Positions 1 through 11,631 of a DNA stretch of 64,000 nucleotides are shown here, in pieces (within the stretch, counting starts at the first letter, position 1; every line of letters starts with the position of its first letter). The notes beneath the pieces are model-generated. The model had not been told where the DNA came from. It searched no databases and worked only from the letters and a program-made list of their open reading frames with translations. The position numbers and the translations under genes were made by a program. Source of the DNA: Dromiciops gliroides (lineage: Eukaryota > Chordata > Mammalia > Microbiotheria > Microbiotheriidae); assembly GCF_019393635.1 (NCBI RefSeq), contig NC_057861.1, positions 542,820,211-542,884,210 of the forward strand. The letters run 5' to 3'.

Positions 1-209
1 CAGAAAACCTTATCACAAGACTACAGGCAAGGTATACTTACATGTTTACATATGAACTTTCTTGGATTATCTAAGGTTTTACATTTTTTGCAAATTCATT
101 TTAACTTGTCATCTTACTTGTTCATTAAAAATGAAGATACAGTTTGCAATTTTCCCTCTTACAAATGGGAACAAATGAATTATAGATTTAGAGCATTAAA
201 TAGCCTTAG
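1..209. other. No recognisable feature
   Basis: AT-rich sequence. The short open frame here has no family resemblance that I can see, and no repeat was recognised. Confidence 0.4.
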
Positions 210-345
210 AGGTCATCTAGTCAGACCCCTTTATTTGACCTATTAGGAAACTGAAACCCAGAGTAGGGTCACACAGGTAATAAGAGCCACACTCAAAATT
301 CAAATCTTCTGACTTCATAACCATTATTCTTTCCATTATACCATT
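210..345 (-). repeat. MIR/CORE-SINE relic
   Basis: A decayed antisense CORE sequence is visible: the 'ggaaactgaaacccagagta' block followed by 'gggtcacacaggtaataaga' and 'ctgactcc'. This order is diagnostic of MIR-type SINEs read in reverse. Many mismatches make it an old copy. Confidence 0.6.
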
Positions 346-1215
346 CTGACTCCCATTTAAAATGCCAAGCATAATGTGCATATTCTCTTACTTTCATTTC
401 CTTTTATGGGTGAAGAAATTATATAAAGTGTTATATTGTAAGATATAATACTACTCTTATTAGATAATTTGAGGTAAGTCATCTATGTTCCCTGCATTTA
501 CTGCTATAAAAGGACTGAAAAGTAATTGAATTTGTGATTATCACATTTGTAAATTACATAATAGCATTTACAATATATCTTAAACTAAAAAAAACTTGAC
601 ATACTCTATATAGGCATTTATTCAAACTCCAGTAAAACTTGGTCTATGTTCTTCATTCCAATGTCACCTAAAAGCATAAGAATTGACAACTGCTAATTAT
701 ATGACATATAATTACCTTAACTAAAATACTAGGAAATTTGAAGTTGTTCAATTTTCAGTCAAATTCTCCAATCCGCCTTATGTTCTGTATGGAATAGGTT
801 TGCTGTCTCAATGATGTCATGTCTAAAAAGATTTGTCACCTTTCTCCTCTGGATTATACATTATGAAAAACCCCTAGCTGATGGCACAAAGCCCTGCGTT
901 TATTTCTGGTGCTACTTTACAACTGATAAAAAGCTGGGTGTGTTATGTTTTGCATCACTCTGAGTAGTCTCTAGTTACATCACTGTCAAATAACAACATG
1001 AACTGAACGGTAAAGATTAACAGCTGCCATTACTGTCCAAAAATGCCAAGGGCTCGGGGACATCATCGCTAAAAAAAAAATTCTTCACTGAGCTCGGCAA
1101 TAATTCATTGCATTCATTCATTCAAAGTGAAAGCATATCGGATTTTTGATCTCTAAGGGAGAAGAGTTTTGCACAGGTCGATTTACCTGGTTCCTTTATC
1201 ACCAACAATTCTTAA
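346..1215. other. AT-rich DNA without a gene
   Basis: No open frame with family resemblance and no clear repeat was found. The part from about 860 to 1070 is less AT-rich and lies just inside the first intron expected for the exon at 1720-1837. It could be single-copy or conserved, but nothing in the sequence proves that. Confidence 0.4.
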
Positions 1216-1340
1216 CTTTTTTTTTCCTAATTTTTAAAATTTAAAATTTGGTGCGTTTTGGGTTTTTTTGGCGGAGCAATGACGGTTAAGTGACTTGCCC
1301 ACTGGGTCCTTTATCTCAAGCTGCCACCTGAACCTTTCGG
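1216..1340 (-). repeat. Decayed CORE-SINE fragment
   Basis: A T-rich tract is followed by 'ggcggagcaatgacggttaa' and 'gtgacttgccca', the antisense CORE of the marsupial tRNA-type SINE. The match is broken after that. It lies immediately outside the CpG-rich promoter block. Confidence 0.55.
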
Positions 1341-1384
1341 ACAAGCACACAAGCTGAGACACGTCTGTCAGGAGAGAAAGAGAA

Positions 1385-1388
<4 letters not shown>

Positions 1389-1452
<64 letters not shown>
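1389..1452. repeat. (GT)n-(GA)n compound microsatellite
   Basis: Sixteen or so GT units run straight into sixteen or so GA units, followed by GGAT and GGAA motifs. The apparent minus-strand peptides rich in Ser-Leu and Thr-His here are translations of this repeat and not genes. Confidence 0.95.
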
Positions 1453-1456
<4 letters not shown>

Positions 1457-1619
1457 TGGAGAGATGAACGGGGAAGGAAGGAAGGAAGGATGAAGTAGGT
1501 TTGGAGATAAAAAAAACTCAACCAATAATTACTGAGTTTCTACTGGGCCAGGCGCTGGGGAAAAGTGCCGAAGACCTGCTTTGGCTACCTGGGATTTTGT
1601 TTTGTTCTGTGCTGTTTTT

Positions 1620-2580
1620 AATCTCTTCCCCCTACCGACGCTGTGGGACCCCAGTGTCCCGGTCCCTGGGCCTAGGTGCAGCCCAGATCCCCGAGTTCAC
1701 ATAGCCCTGGTGCGCTCACCATCATATCGAATGTCCGACTCCTCCTGGGGGAAGTCTATGGCAGGCGGCGGTGGCAAGCCGGCAGCTCCGGCGGCCTTCG
1801 CTTCATGTTCCTGGGAACCGGAATCGTCCCCGAGCATCGCCCGCAACGCAGGGGTGGCCGCCCCATCCAGTTTCCTCAGGGGTCTTCGATCCAAAAATGC
1901 GGCAGCAGTTCTGAGAGTACTGCCAGCCTCTCGGAGGAGGTGCTACGAGCCCCCGGAAGTGACTGCCACAGGACCGGAAGTCGGCTCGGTACGGAAGAGA
2001 AGTAGGCCGCCCCTTCCCCGAGCCGAAGCGGCACCACCGTGCGCCCCCTTCCGGGATGAGGGAGAAGCGTTGACGCGACGACCCCTGCCGGTGAGTTCGT
2101 CGAATCGCCCGCCTCTAGACGCGGCACGACCCCTGGTCTCTCCCTCAACCCCGCCCCCACACACACAAAAAAAATCATGGAGGCTCCGGATTCCAGGAGT
2201 CTCTTCCTTCATCGTCTTCCCTCCTGGCCCAAAACTCTAACCCCATCCACCTGGTGGAATAAATCCGTGCCACCACATTTTCAATCCCCCTCATAAAATG
2301 GAGCGGCTTTTTTTTAAATGTACGGACAGTAGCGGGAAGCCGAAGGAGGCAGGACGTACCCTCCCAACTTCGGCCGTCCCAAACAGCGAGATAACCCCTC
2401 CTCGGCAGGGGGTTGGGGGCGGAGACAGCCCTGCTTCCATTTGTCTGCGGCCCGGCCTCTCCCGGAAGTCCCGGAAGAGGATTATGGGTAGTGAGGCTAA
2501 CTCTCGCTCGCCTTCTGGCCCTGCTTTTTTTCTCGGGGTCTGGGGTTTGGGGCCTGGTGGCTTCTCCCCTTTCTTGTGAT
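1620..2580. promoter_or_regulatory. CpG-rich promoter-like region with ETS motifs
   Basis: This is the only long stretch outside the retrovirus LTRs with high GC and frequent CpG. It carries CCGGAAGT at 1953-1960 and 1974-1981, a reverse copy near 2049-2056, and CCGGAAG twice at 2462-2477. These are ETS/GABP-type motifs common in TATA-less housekeeping promoters, often bidirectional ones. A probable first exon runs leftward at 1837-1720. A donor-like CCG|GTGAGT at about 2090 on the plus strand could end a non-coding exon in the other direction. The promoter call is inference from composition and motifs; long open frames here are by-products of the GC content. Confidence 0.6.
1720..1837 (-). 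CDS. Probable first coding exon, gene unidentified
   Basis: On the minus strand an ATG at 1837-1835, with G at -3, opens 39 codons: an acidic start MLGDDSGSQEHE, an Ala/Gly run, LPPPP, then an acidic DFPQEESDIRYD. One base into the next codon the reading meets ATG|GTGAGC, with the donor GT at 1719-1718, so the exon would end at 1720 in phase 1. An upstream extension of the frame to 1894 lacks an ATG. The exon sits inside the CpG-rich block, as expected for exon 1 of a widely expressed gene. The rest of the gene would lie below position 1700 or outside the window. I do not recognise the protein, and other exons could not be identified. Confidence 0.5.
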
Positions 2581-2590
2581 GGATTCCGCC

Positions 2591-3404
2591 TGGGGACACC
2601 CAGGTGTCACACTAATGTCATAAATATATAAAGTAAAATACATAGTATTACAAAGGAAGTTTGTTATTTATATTGAAATAAAGAAGTAACATTTGCCATC
2701 TAAGTTAAGGGACTTTACCCCCATGAAATCTATTCCACAGTTAGGAACCCCTGATTTAAACCATATGAGAAATGAGAACCCCAGGCCCCCAAAACTACGT
2801 TGATGCCCTGAAACCCAGATACATCCCCTATTGGGGGAGAGGGAGAACTAATTTTACCCCCCAAACTAGTGCAAATAGGAAACTGAGGTTTTCAACAATT
2901 CTTCACTGTAAAACCCGCATGAGGACATCTCCCAACTTGGACATGAGTAAAGCAATATTCAATTTGGTTTTATTACACAATTTTAACATGTTTTAAATAT
3001 GCCTTATCTCAGAGGAAGACTTATGGAGACTTTTTAAATATAGTTTTGAGTAGTCTCAGCAGAGATCTCTCTACACATTGGTATGTGATAATCTATATTA
3101 CATGTGTACAGTAGGTTATATTGCATTGTGTACATACATACCTGTGCACATTTGCATTGTCTATAAACATACACTTGTATATGTATGAATATACGTACAC
3201 ACACTTATTCATACAATTATATATGTATAAATATGTTTCTATATATGTATGTTTATAAACACTTTTTATATAGGGGATTGAATATGTGTGTATAAATGTT
3301 AGGACTTGAGATTTCATTGGTGTAGGGACTCAATAAGGAAACTCCCTCTCTCATTACATATCAGAAACTATTTTGCAATTGTTGTCTTAAAAAGTTGCCA
3401 GGGA
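2591..3404. other. AT-rich DNA without a gene
   Basis: Low-complexity AT-rich sequence, with TATA/TACA-rich runs at about 3100-3260. No gene or clear repeat family was recognised. Confidence 0.4.
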
Positions 3405-4990
3405 CAATCGATAAGTATTTATTAAGCCCGCTGTGCTAGCTAAGGATACAAGTACAAAGAATGAAACAATTCCTAATACACAAGCAGTTTATATTCTAAA
3501 AAGGAAGAGGACAAAAACACACACACAAACATATATATATATATATATATATGCATATACATAGGTGTGTAGTATTTTTATATAACATAAATATAAAGTG
3601 AATAAATAAAAATGTATACAAAGTAGTTCAATACAAAGTAGTTTGGGAGGAATTAGCAATTGGGAGAATCAGAAAAGCCCATGCTAGACTTGTATCTTAA
3701 AGGTAGGGAGGGATTGTAAGAGGTGAGGAAAATGGGGGGAAGGGAGAAAGTATGGGGGAAATGTGTGTGGAGGTGTGCAATTTGGCTGGGGCTTCTGTTT
3801 CAGGATGGAAATAATGCATGAGTTTGAAAAGAAAAGTAGAGGTCAGTTTATAGAGAGCTTTGCTCAACAGAGGAGTTTTTATTTTATTCTAGAGACAATA
3901 GGAAGCAGTTGGTTAAATTGAGAAGTCACATGGTCAAATCTGTGTTTAAGGTGAATTACTTTGGCAGCAATGTGTGGAATGAAGTGGAGTGCTGAGAGAC
4001 TTGAGGCAGGGAGATCAATCAGGAGGCTGTTGAAATAATCTAGGTAGTCGCTTTTTAAGTAAATAGAAGGTGTCTGATAGAAGAAATGCCACGAAGGTAG
4101 CAATGGCAAGACTTGGTAACTATTGGACATGTATGATAAGGGAAAGTGGGGAGTTCAGAATATTACTATGGTTACAAACCTGGAACCTGAAAGGATGGTG
4201 GTGACTTCACCAGTAACAGGGAAGTTTGGAAATGAGGAGGGTTTAAAGGGAAAGATAAATTAAGTTTCAGACATGCTGAGTGTGAGAAGTCTCTGGGACA
4301 TCCATTTTTTTTTTTTTGGCTGGGCAATGGGGGTTAAGTGACTTGCCCAGGGTCACACAGCTAGTAATTGTCAAGTGTCTGAGGCCAGATTTGAACTCAG
4401 GTACTCCTGAATCCAGGGCCGGTGCTTATCCACTGTGCCACCTAGCCGCCCCCTGGAACATCCATTTTGAAATGTCCAATAGAAAACCGGTGATATAGGT
4501 ATTAAAGTTCAAAGTAGAGACTGGGGTTGGATATTTAGATCTGGCAGTCACCTACATAAATATGGCAATTAAACCCAAGACAGACAATTAGGCTACCAAG
4601 AAAGAGTATAGAGGGAGAAGAGATGAAAGCTCAGGACAGAGTCTTGGAGAATATGCACCACTTTGGGCATGGTGTGGATGATGAGGCAGAAAAGGAGAAT
4701 GAGAAGAAGCAGTCAGAGAGAAAGAAGGAGAATCTGGAGGGGGTAGTGTTGCAAAAAACCCAGAGAGGAGAGTATACAGGATAAGAAGGTGGCCGGTCAA
4801 CAGTGTCATATGCAGCAGAGGGTTGAAAAGGATTGGGACTGAGAACAGACTGTCCCATTTTGATATTAAGAAAATAGAGTTAATTTTGACAACAACAGTT
4901 GAGTTGAGCAATGAAGCTGAAAACCAGATTGTGGAGTGAGTAAGAGTTTGGAGGCAGTAGAGAAGGAACTAGTTGATAGGGAGAGGTTGA
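3405..4990 (+). repeat. Long interspersed repeat, family not named
   Basis: It begins with a 'tttattaagcccgctgtgct' variant of the common MIR/L3-like 'tttattaagyacctactatg' head and continues through motifs shared with the second copy at about 59197-60220. Shared motifs include 'gagaagtcacatggtcaa' and 'gaggcagggagatcaatcag'. An (AT)n tract lies at about 3531-3553. Two copies in one window, with long shared order, show a middle-repetitive element. I cannot say whether it is a LINE, an LTR or an old DNA transposon. Confidence 0.5.
4308..4453 (-). mobile_element. Marsupial CORE-SINE (WSINE-like)
   Basis: An antisense copy: poly-T, 'gttaagtgacttgcccaggg', 'tttgaactcaggtactcctg', 'ccacctagccgcccc'. 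It is flanked by a near-perfect target duplication, 'gggacatccatttt' on the left and 'ggaacatccattttg' on the right. It is inserted in the long repeat at 3405-4990. Confidence 0.9.
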
Positions 4991-5398
4991 AGATTTGAGA
5001 GAGCTTGATTAAAAGTATAATTAATACAATATAAATTTTAACAAAATAACAACAAATGTCCCCATCCAAATCTGCCTGTGATCCATTTGTCTTTGTTGTT
5101 TATAAAATATCTCAGACAACAACACATGGTTTCCTTACTGAGCAGAAAAATATGGCAGCCAAGACAACAGTTTAGAATAAAACTTATTTGTACAAATCTT
5201 ATGGAGGATCATGGCAAAAAAATTAAATAAGCCCGATCATCCCAAAGGCATTTAAGGGTAAAAAAGATGGAGGACAGTGAAAAATGAAAAGTAGAAAAGA
5301 TCTGTCAAGATTTTTAATACCAAATTATTTTGTAAATTGCTTTCCAGAATGTTTTTCTGACCATTTTACAATTCTTCAGAAGTCTACTTCTGTACCTG

Positions 5399-5932
5399 TG
5401 TGAGGGCCAAAATTTGATATACAGAGCATTATTTGGGTGACTCGCCTTAATATTGGGGTCCTGGAAATATGAGGGACCTTTAAGGTTTACCATCCCCTCT
5501 GAAATGCCCTTTTTAGATATTTCTCCCAGGCCAATAAGAAAGGAGCCTCTAAGCTTTAGTTCACAAAAGGATCAGATTTTGTTACTTGGGAATTAATTAA
5601 ACAACAAAGGTGAAACTGATAAAAATAAAAGATAAGGAAATAGGAAAATAGAAATACAGATAAATACTCTTAACTCTAAGCTTAGCCTATGCAATCCTCA
5701 GATCATTTCCAATTAAGCTAGTTCAAAGGAATTTAGGGCTTTCTGTAATTAACTCACCCACACCTGACCAGTCTACAGTTGCTTGTTCCACCAAGACAGC
5801 AGTTGCCAGACAGAGAGAGAGCTAGCGTTCCAGAAGTACCCTCTGCCTCCCTTCAGGGAGCATTCAATCTTTTCTCCCCCAAAAGGGGAGGTCCTTCAAA
5901 AGCTGCCTATACCACAAATAATTTTTACCACA
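5399..5932 (-). mobile_element. Solo LTR, gammaretrovirus-like, TSD CCTG
   Basis: The segment starts TGTGAGGGCC and ends TTACCACA, the expected TG...CA termini. It is flanked on both sides by CCTG (5395-5398 and 5933-5936), the 4-bp duplication made by gammaretrovirus-type integrases. It shares blocks such as 'tttagatatttctccca' and 'ccccaaaaggggaggt' with the LTRs at 13908-14483 and 39372-39983, so all three belong to one family. No internal region is present. Confidence 0.85.
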
Positions 5933-6189
5933 CCTGTCTTCCCACATCTACAACTTTGAGTTTTTCCATCTTTTGCTATCCTTGCCAATTTTCTAGGATT
6001 GTGATAAAATATCAGACTTGCTTAAACTTGTATTAAATTTGTCTTTAAATTTGTATTTCTTTTATTATTATTGACTTGGATTATCTTTCCTCTAGTTGCT
6101 TGGGTTTTGTTTTTGTTTTGGAGTTGTTTTGGGAGGGTGTGGAGGGAGGGTAGAACTGCATCTTTGATTTCATTAGTGTAAACTAAGGA

Positions 6190-6370
6190 ACCCCTCTCTA
6201 TCAATGTAGATGGACACCTGCAGTTTTAAGACAGTTGCCTAGAGAGTTAAGAAAGTAAATGACTTGCCCAGATTCACATAGCCAATATGAGTTAATGGCA
6301 GGACTTAAACCCAAGTTTTCCTAATACTGAGGCCAACTATCTACCTACTATACCACACTGCCTCTCCCAT
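6190..6370 (-). repeat. MIR/CORE-SINE relic
   Basis: Antisense CORE with 'aatgacttgcccagattcac' and 'ggcaggacttaaacccaag', then 'ctataccacactgcct'. It is strongly diverged from the young SINEs in this window. Confidence 0.65.
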
Positions 6371-6374
6371 ATGG

Positions 6375-8515
6375 TTGTTAATAGTTCGTAATTCTTCTTA
6401 GAACTTCTTGTTCATATTCTTTCACCACTTATTGTGAAATGGCCCTTTTCTTATATAATTGTGTTAATTGCCTATATATCTTCTACATAAAATTTTCATA
6501 AGATATTTGATACAAAGCTTCCTCCATCCCCATTGGTGCTTTCCTTTCTTATTCTAGTGGCATCAATTTTGTTCATACAAAACCTTTTCAATTTCATGTA
6601 ATTGAAATTATGTTTTATCATTTGTGATCTCTTCTTCCTCATTTGGTTAAGAATTTTCTCCTAACCATAGTTGTGAAAAATACATATATGTTCCTTTTCC
6701 TTCTAATTGTTAATTATGTAACTTCATATATTTAAGTTGAGTAGCCATTTACAGCATATTGTGGTATATGATGTAAGGTGGGGGTGGTGAAGGAGTAGGA
6801 GGAGATGGGTCGGAGGGGGTTTCAGCACCAAGCTACTTTCTAGTTTACCCAACATTTTTGTCAAAATGGGTTCTCATCCAAGTAACTTCTCTTTTCAGGC
6901 ATATAAAACATTGAGTTGTTTCTTATACTTGTTCTAGTCTGTTCCACTGTATTACTTTGCTATTTTTAAGTACCAAATAATATTTGTTTTCACTGACTTA
7001 TAATTTGAAGTTTGAAAATGCTATTTTCCTTTTATTCCTGTTCCCCTGAACCCCATTATTTTTCTTGAGATTGTAGACCTTTTCTTCGTCCAAATAAATT
7101 TTGTCATTATTTTGTCTATTTCTACATAATGCCTTCCTGGTAGTTTGATTGTTATAGTGTTAAGCTGTAAATTAACTTAGGTAGTAAGATCGTTTTTATA
7201 TTGGTGTTGCCCAACCATAAGCAATTAATATCTTTCCAATTATTTGTAAAACTTTGTTTAATAGGTGTTTCATAATTGTATTTACTTGTTTTGAGTGTCT
7301 TGATAAATTGATTCCCAGGAATTTTATGCATTTTGTAGTTTTAAAAATAGGATTTCTCATATTATTGAATTTTGTCATTATTATACAGAAATACTGATGA
7401 TTTTTGTGGATTTATTTTGTATTCTACTTTACTGAAGCGTTTAATTGCCTCATTTAGTTTCTTTGACACTTTGAGGTTTTTTAAGTGAACCAACATGTTG
7501 TCTGCAAATAAAAGATAATTTTACATCCCCTTTGCTGATTTTTATGCTTTTAATTTCTTTCTCTCTTTTTATTGCTTGAACTAGCATTTTTAGAACCATG
7601 CCAAAGAATAGTGAGGAAAAGGAGCAGCTCTATTTTAGCCCCATATTTAGTACAGTGGTTCTTAACCTGAGATATGTTAAGTTGTTGTTTTATATATTTT
7701 GATAACTACATTTCAATGTAATTGGTTTACTTTGTAGTTCTTTATATATTATTTTATTCATTTAATAAATTTAAAAGCATTATTCTGAGAAGGGGTTGAT
7801 AGCTTTTACCAGACTACCAAAGGGATTTGTAACACGCAAAAAGGTTTTAAAAAAACCTTTGATTTTATGAAAACTTCTAGTTTTTTCTCATTGTAAATAA
7901 TGCTAGCTTTTGATCTTAGCTATTTACTTTTTCATGTTAGAAGTTGTCCCTTCTATACTTAAACGTTTTAAAGTATTTGGCATAAGAGAGTACTGTACTT
8001 TACCAAAGACTTTCTGAATTTAATATTATAATAATGTGATCTCATTTTTGTTTTTGATATGATCAATTATGTTTATTGTTTTCCTAACATTGAACCATCA
8101 TTGCATTCCCAGAATAAATACAACTTAGGCATAGTGAACAATTTGCCAGATTGCTGTATTGCTGTAGTCTTTTTGCTAAAACTTTGTTAAAATCTTCTGC
8201 ATCAATATTATGGTGATATTGTGGTCTATAGTTCACCTTCTTTGCTTTATTCTGACCTGTTTAGGTACTAATACCATATTTGACTCATAAAAGAAATTTG
8301 ATAATTGTTTTCTTTTTCAATTTTCAAGAATAAGGTAACATCTTTAAAAATTTGGTAGAATTTACCTGTAAATGAATCTGGACTAGAGGTTTTTTTTTGG
8401 TTTGGTTTCATTTGGAGTTGGGGGTTTATTTGTTTCTTTTTGAGATTGAGTCGTGAGGGAGTTTACTGTGAATGGATTTATTTGTTTCCGGTGAAATATA
8501 AGACAAGGTTCTTAG
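6375..8515 (-). mobile_element. Old LINE-1 fragment (ORF2/3' part)
   Basis: On the minus strand the sequence follows the same order as the better preserved L1 at 24441-28916: the 'cttgttcatattcttt' block near 6410, the 'tggtagaatttacctgtaaa' reverse transcriptase block near 8350, and the 'catccatgcaat'-type stretches between. Stops and gaps throughout mean no open frame survives, so it is an inactive relic. Confidence 0.7.
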
Positions 8516-8534
8516 CAGAAAGGACTGGGTGGGG

Positions 8535-8690
8535 GGACAGCTAGGTGGCGCAATGGATAAAGCACCAGCCCTGGATTCAGGAGGACCTGAGTTCAAATTC
8601 AGCCTCAGACCCTTGACACTTATTAGCTATGTGACCCTGGGCAAGTCACTTACCCCAATTGCCTCACCAAAAAGAAAGAAAAGAAAGAAA
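8535..8690 (+). mobile_element. Marsupial CORE-SINE (WSINE-like)
   Basis: A full-length sense copy from 'ggggacagctaggtggcgca' through 'gaccctgggcaagtcactta' to an A/G-rich tail. The 11-bp target duplication AGAAAGGACTG lies at both ends (8518-8528 and 8691-8701). The open frame across it is only SINE sequence. Confidence 0.92.
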
Positions 8691-8704
8691 GAAAGGACTG
8701 AGGG

Positions 8705-9500
8705 GAAGGAGGGCTATGGGTTGAGGAGAGGTGAAAAAATTTGTAAGAACCTCTCTGGAAAATAAAAAAAGTATTCCTCAAAAAAAAAAAAATGAACCTC
8801 TTGGGAGGGTGGGATAGTGAGCTGATAAGGGAGGTATAGGACTACCTGGCTGAAATGAGGTTCCAAATAAGGTTGTATAACATAAATTTATAGCAGACTC
8901 AGAATGGTTCTATGATTTTCTCAAGAGGAGAATGTAGAGTTGAACTGGTTCACCAAGTGGTCAATATGGGGAAAAGAGGAAAGAGTGTGGACAGAGTAGA
9001 GTTTGATGAGAGAAAACAGAGGGAGAGGTGGAAAACCAGTAGATTATCAACAGATAAAAGGAGTTTTCAGAATCCTTGAGCATGGAGGTAGTGTATTTGT
9101 GGGTGACGGCAAGATCTGGTATGACCATCTTTGTATATGGCTAAGGTAGGGTGAAGAAGTGGGTCATGGGAACTGAGTAGGTTGAGGAACTGAGTGGTTA
9201 GGATGTTTGATAGAATCAGTATGCATGTTGAACTCCCCTATTATGAAGGCAGGATTGGGGAGGAGAGAAAAATGACAAGTCAGGTCCTGAACTTATTATG
9301 GAAGGAAGGAGAGTGTCTTGGAGATATGTAGATGATAGTTACCAGAATTTTGATTGGGTGGTAGATATGAATTGCATGAACCTCAAAGGAGGAAAGGTTA
9401 CTAAGTAATGGAGGTAGGGGGAGCAAGGAGAATTCCAATTCCCTGACTAGGCCAGTGGGCCGACGTGAATGAGGTGCAGGCAGTATTGAAAAGGGTGACT
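8705..9500. other. Purine-rich sequence, probably an old repeat
   Basis: G/A-rich sequence without coding potential. Its style ('gaaggaaggagagtgtcttg', 'cctattatgaaggcagga') resembles the inner part of the long repeat at 59197-60220, but I could not align the two with confidence. Confidence 0.3.
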
Positions 9501-9504
9501 ATGA

Positions 9505-9880
9505 TCCAGCTATAGCGACCTTTGTCCTGTTTATCACTTTTCGCTTCATCTCCAGACTTCATTGCCTTTACATTCACTATCTCCTACATCCATAACAGAT
9601 TCTCTCCTCACCCCTGCCTCTTGGAATTTCTGATCTCCTTCAAAGATTCAGCATAAATGAATCCTTTTACATGAAGCTTTGCTTGGTCCCTCCCCTAACC
9701 CTCTTATCTTGTATTCATTTTCTGTCTATGCTTTATATGACTACTTCCATTAGAATGTAAGATTCTTGAGAGCAGGGATTGTGTCATTTTTTGAGTTTGT
9801 GTCTACAAAGTTTAGCAAAGTGACTTGGACATTAACAGATTAACTAATGCCCGTTGGTTGATTAACTGATTGACCCTATT
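9505..9880 (+). mobile_element. LINE-2 3' end relic
   Basis: The typical 3' end of L2/CR1-like LINEs is seen in sense: 'catgaagctttgcttggtcc', then 'agaatgtaagattcttgaga' and 'gcagggattgtgtcat', ending in 'gttggttgattaactgattg'. No open frame is kept. Confidence 0.7.
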
Positions 9881-10485
9881 ATCAATTTCCTAAACCTGAT
9901 CAAGCCCAATAAGGAATGGGAACAACAGCTCCCAGGAACCCAGAATGAACCCTTGTCAGCAGAAGGTCTAGAAGCCATATTCTTCATTTCTAATTTTGAG
10001 AGCCAAAGTTTTAGAGCCCAAGGCTTCCTGAGAAGGAGGGTTCTTGTCCTAAAGTTCCTTCAGGAAATTCTTGCCTTCTTCCTTGATTTTATTTTTTCTT
10101 TTAGATGTTTATGAGTCTCCTAGCCTAGATAATATCTCGGGTCCTTTTCAGTCCTAAAATTTGGATTCTAGGATTCTCCATAGTCTTGTTACTTCCTCAT
10201 CCCTCGGGCCTAAGAAGGAGGCAGCTTTGCTGATCTTCTTTGAGACAGGTTCTCCCCCAATAGACCCCTGAATCCTCCATCTGGGAGCAGGTGATAAATC
10301 AGAAGTCACTAGTTGTACATGTCCTTTAGCAAAAAAACAAGGCACAGGTGGTTACTACCCGTGGCCAGGTACATGATTAGCTTTAGAAAAGGGTCTGAAC
10401 ATGGGATCTCCAGACAGGAGACAGTGCCAATCCTCAGTCCCATCATCTGTTTTATGTTGTATATAGTGTATTCTGTTAATTCATT

Positions 10486-10488
<3 letters not shown>
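9881..10488. other. No recognisable feature
   Basis: Mixed-composition sequence between an L2 tail and a TC microsatellite. The short open frames are unremarkable and resemble nothing I know. Confidence 0.35.

Positions 10489-10541
<53 letters not shown>
10489..10541. repeat. (TC)n microsatellite
   Basis: About 26 TC units immediately precede an antisense SINE. The run of Ser-Leu in the plus-strand frame is its translation. Confidence 0.95.
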
Positions 10542-10542
<1 letters not shown>

Positions 10543-10544
<2 letters not shown>

Positions 10545-10676
10545 GTGAGGCAATTGGGGTTAAGTGACTTGCCCAGGGTCACACAGCTAGTGTCAGGTGT
10601 TTGAGGTCGGATTTGAACTCAGGTCCTCCTGAATCCAAGGCCGATGCTCTATCTACTTCGCCACCTAGCTGCCCCT
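10543..10676 (-). mobile_element. Marsupial CORE-SINE (WSINE-like)
   Basis: Antisense copy with 'gttaagtgacttgcccaggg' and 'gccacctagctgccccttt'. The expected poly-T lead is replaced by the TC microsatellite, which may have grown out of the SINE tail. Confidence 0.88.
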
Positions 10677-10689
10677 TTCTTCTCTCTTT

Positions 10690-11110
10690 AATGTTATTTT
10701 ACCTTGTTTATTTTTTATTTTAGTCATTGATTTTCCTCTCTTTTTAAAAAACAAATGGGCTAAAACTTTGTTGGTTTTGTTATTCTTTTCAAAGATCCAG
10801 CTTTTAGTTTTTTATCATATTTTTGTTTTCCATTTTATCTATTTTTTCTCTAAAGATTTCCTCTTGTGTGCTTATTTTGCATTCCTTTATTTTCTTGTTT
10901 TTGAAATTGTATACTCACTTCATTAAGCCTTTCCTTTTATATTTGGCTAATGAATGTTTTTAGAGCTATAGTTTTTCCTGAGTACCGTTAGCTGTATCCC
11001 AGAAATTTTATGTTATTTTATTGTTGCCATTCTTTTTTCACACAGTTGTTTCTCTCATTTGTTCTTTAGCCCACTCATTATTCAGGATGTCTTTATTAAG
11101 TATCCATTTT
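10690..11110 (-). mobile_element. LINE-1 ORF2 fragment
   Basis: Antisense L1 sequence including 'aaagatccagcttttagttt', a block recognisable in mammalian L1 ORF2 between the endonuclease and reverse transcriptase. No open frame remains. Confidence 0.6.
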
Positions 11111-11631
11111 TTTTCTCATGCTGCTTATCCTGGGGAAAGCATTTCTACTAGCTCCATGGGCTTATTCCTTCCTCCCTGTAGCTCAACTTGACTCTTGGGT
11201 CTCCTTCCTGATAAACATGGTGTCTAGTATGGGATGGGTTGTTATGCTGCATCACAACATTGCCAATGGTGGGGTTGGGGAAAAATTATCCCTTCCCTAT
11301 TCACTGCACTTTGGGAGAGACATAAGGAAAACTGGAGAAAAGCAACTCCTTCTCAAGAGCCCAATTCTTCCTCCATTACTCTTCTCAACTTCCAGAGATG
11401 ATTCTCCTGAACCAGAGCTACTTGTGCTTTTTAAAGACAGGGAGGGGTGTGGTTGATCCTCCAGCCAATCAATAGCAAACCATCATGTAATTCCATTAGA
11501 TTGATTAAGGAACTTCATATGTATCTGGAAGGAACAAAGAACTGTTACACTTACTCTTTATTGTTCCTTTACAAGCCATGAATGGGCCACTCCCAATTTT
11601 TTACCTTTACAATCTTTACAATATTTAATAG
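11111..11631. other. No recognised gene
   Basis: An open frame of 112 codons (11118-11456, plus) has no signature that I recognise and no splice or promoter context. I treat it as chance. Confidence 0.35.

Noticed and set aside
1234..1525. Ser/Leu and Thr/His-rich minus-strand open frames
   Set aside because: They are direct translations of the (GT)n(GA)n microsatellite at 1389-1452.
1581..2240. 219-codon plus-strand frame in the CpG-rich block
   Set aside because: No ATG context, domain or conserved motif; long frames are expected by chance in GC-rich DNA, and the minus-strand exon with a splice donor explains the region better.
2291..2599. 102-codon minus-strand frame in the CpG-rich block
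   Set aside because: Proline/arginine-rich with no recognisable family; another frame opposite it is equally open, which is typical of GC-rich chance frames.
3879..4130. 83-codon minus-strand frame
   Set aside because: Falls in the long interspersed repeat that recurs at 59197-60220 and is not conserved as a frame between the two copies.
8529..8765. Short frames with the recurring peptide APALDSGGPEFK
   Set aside because: The same peptide appears at many places because it is the translation of the CORE-SINE; it is not a protein family.
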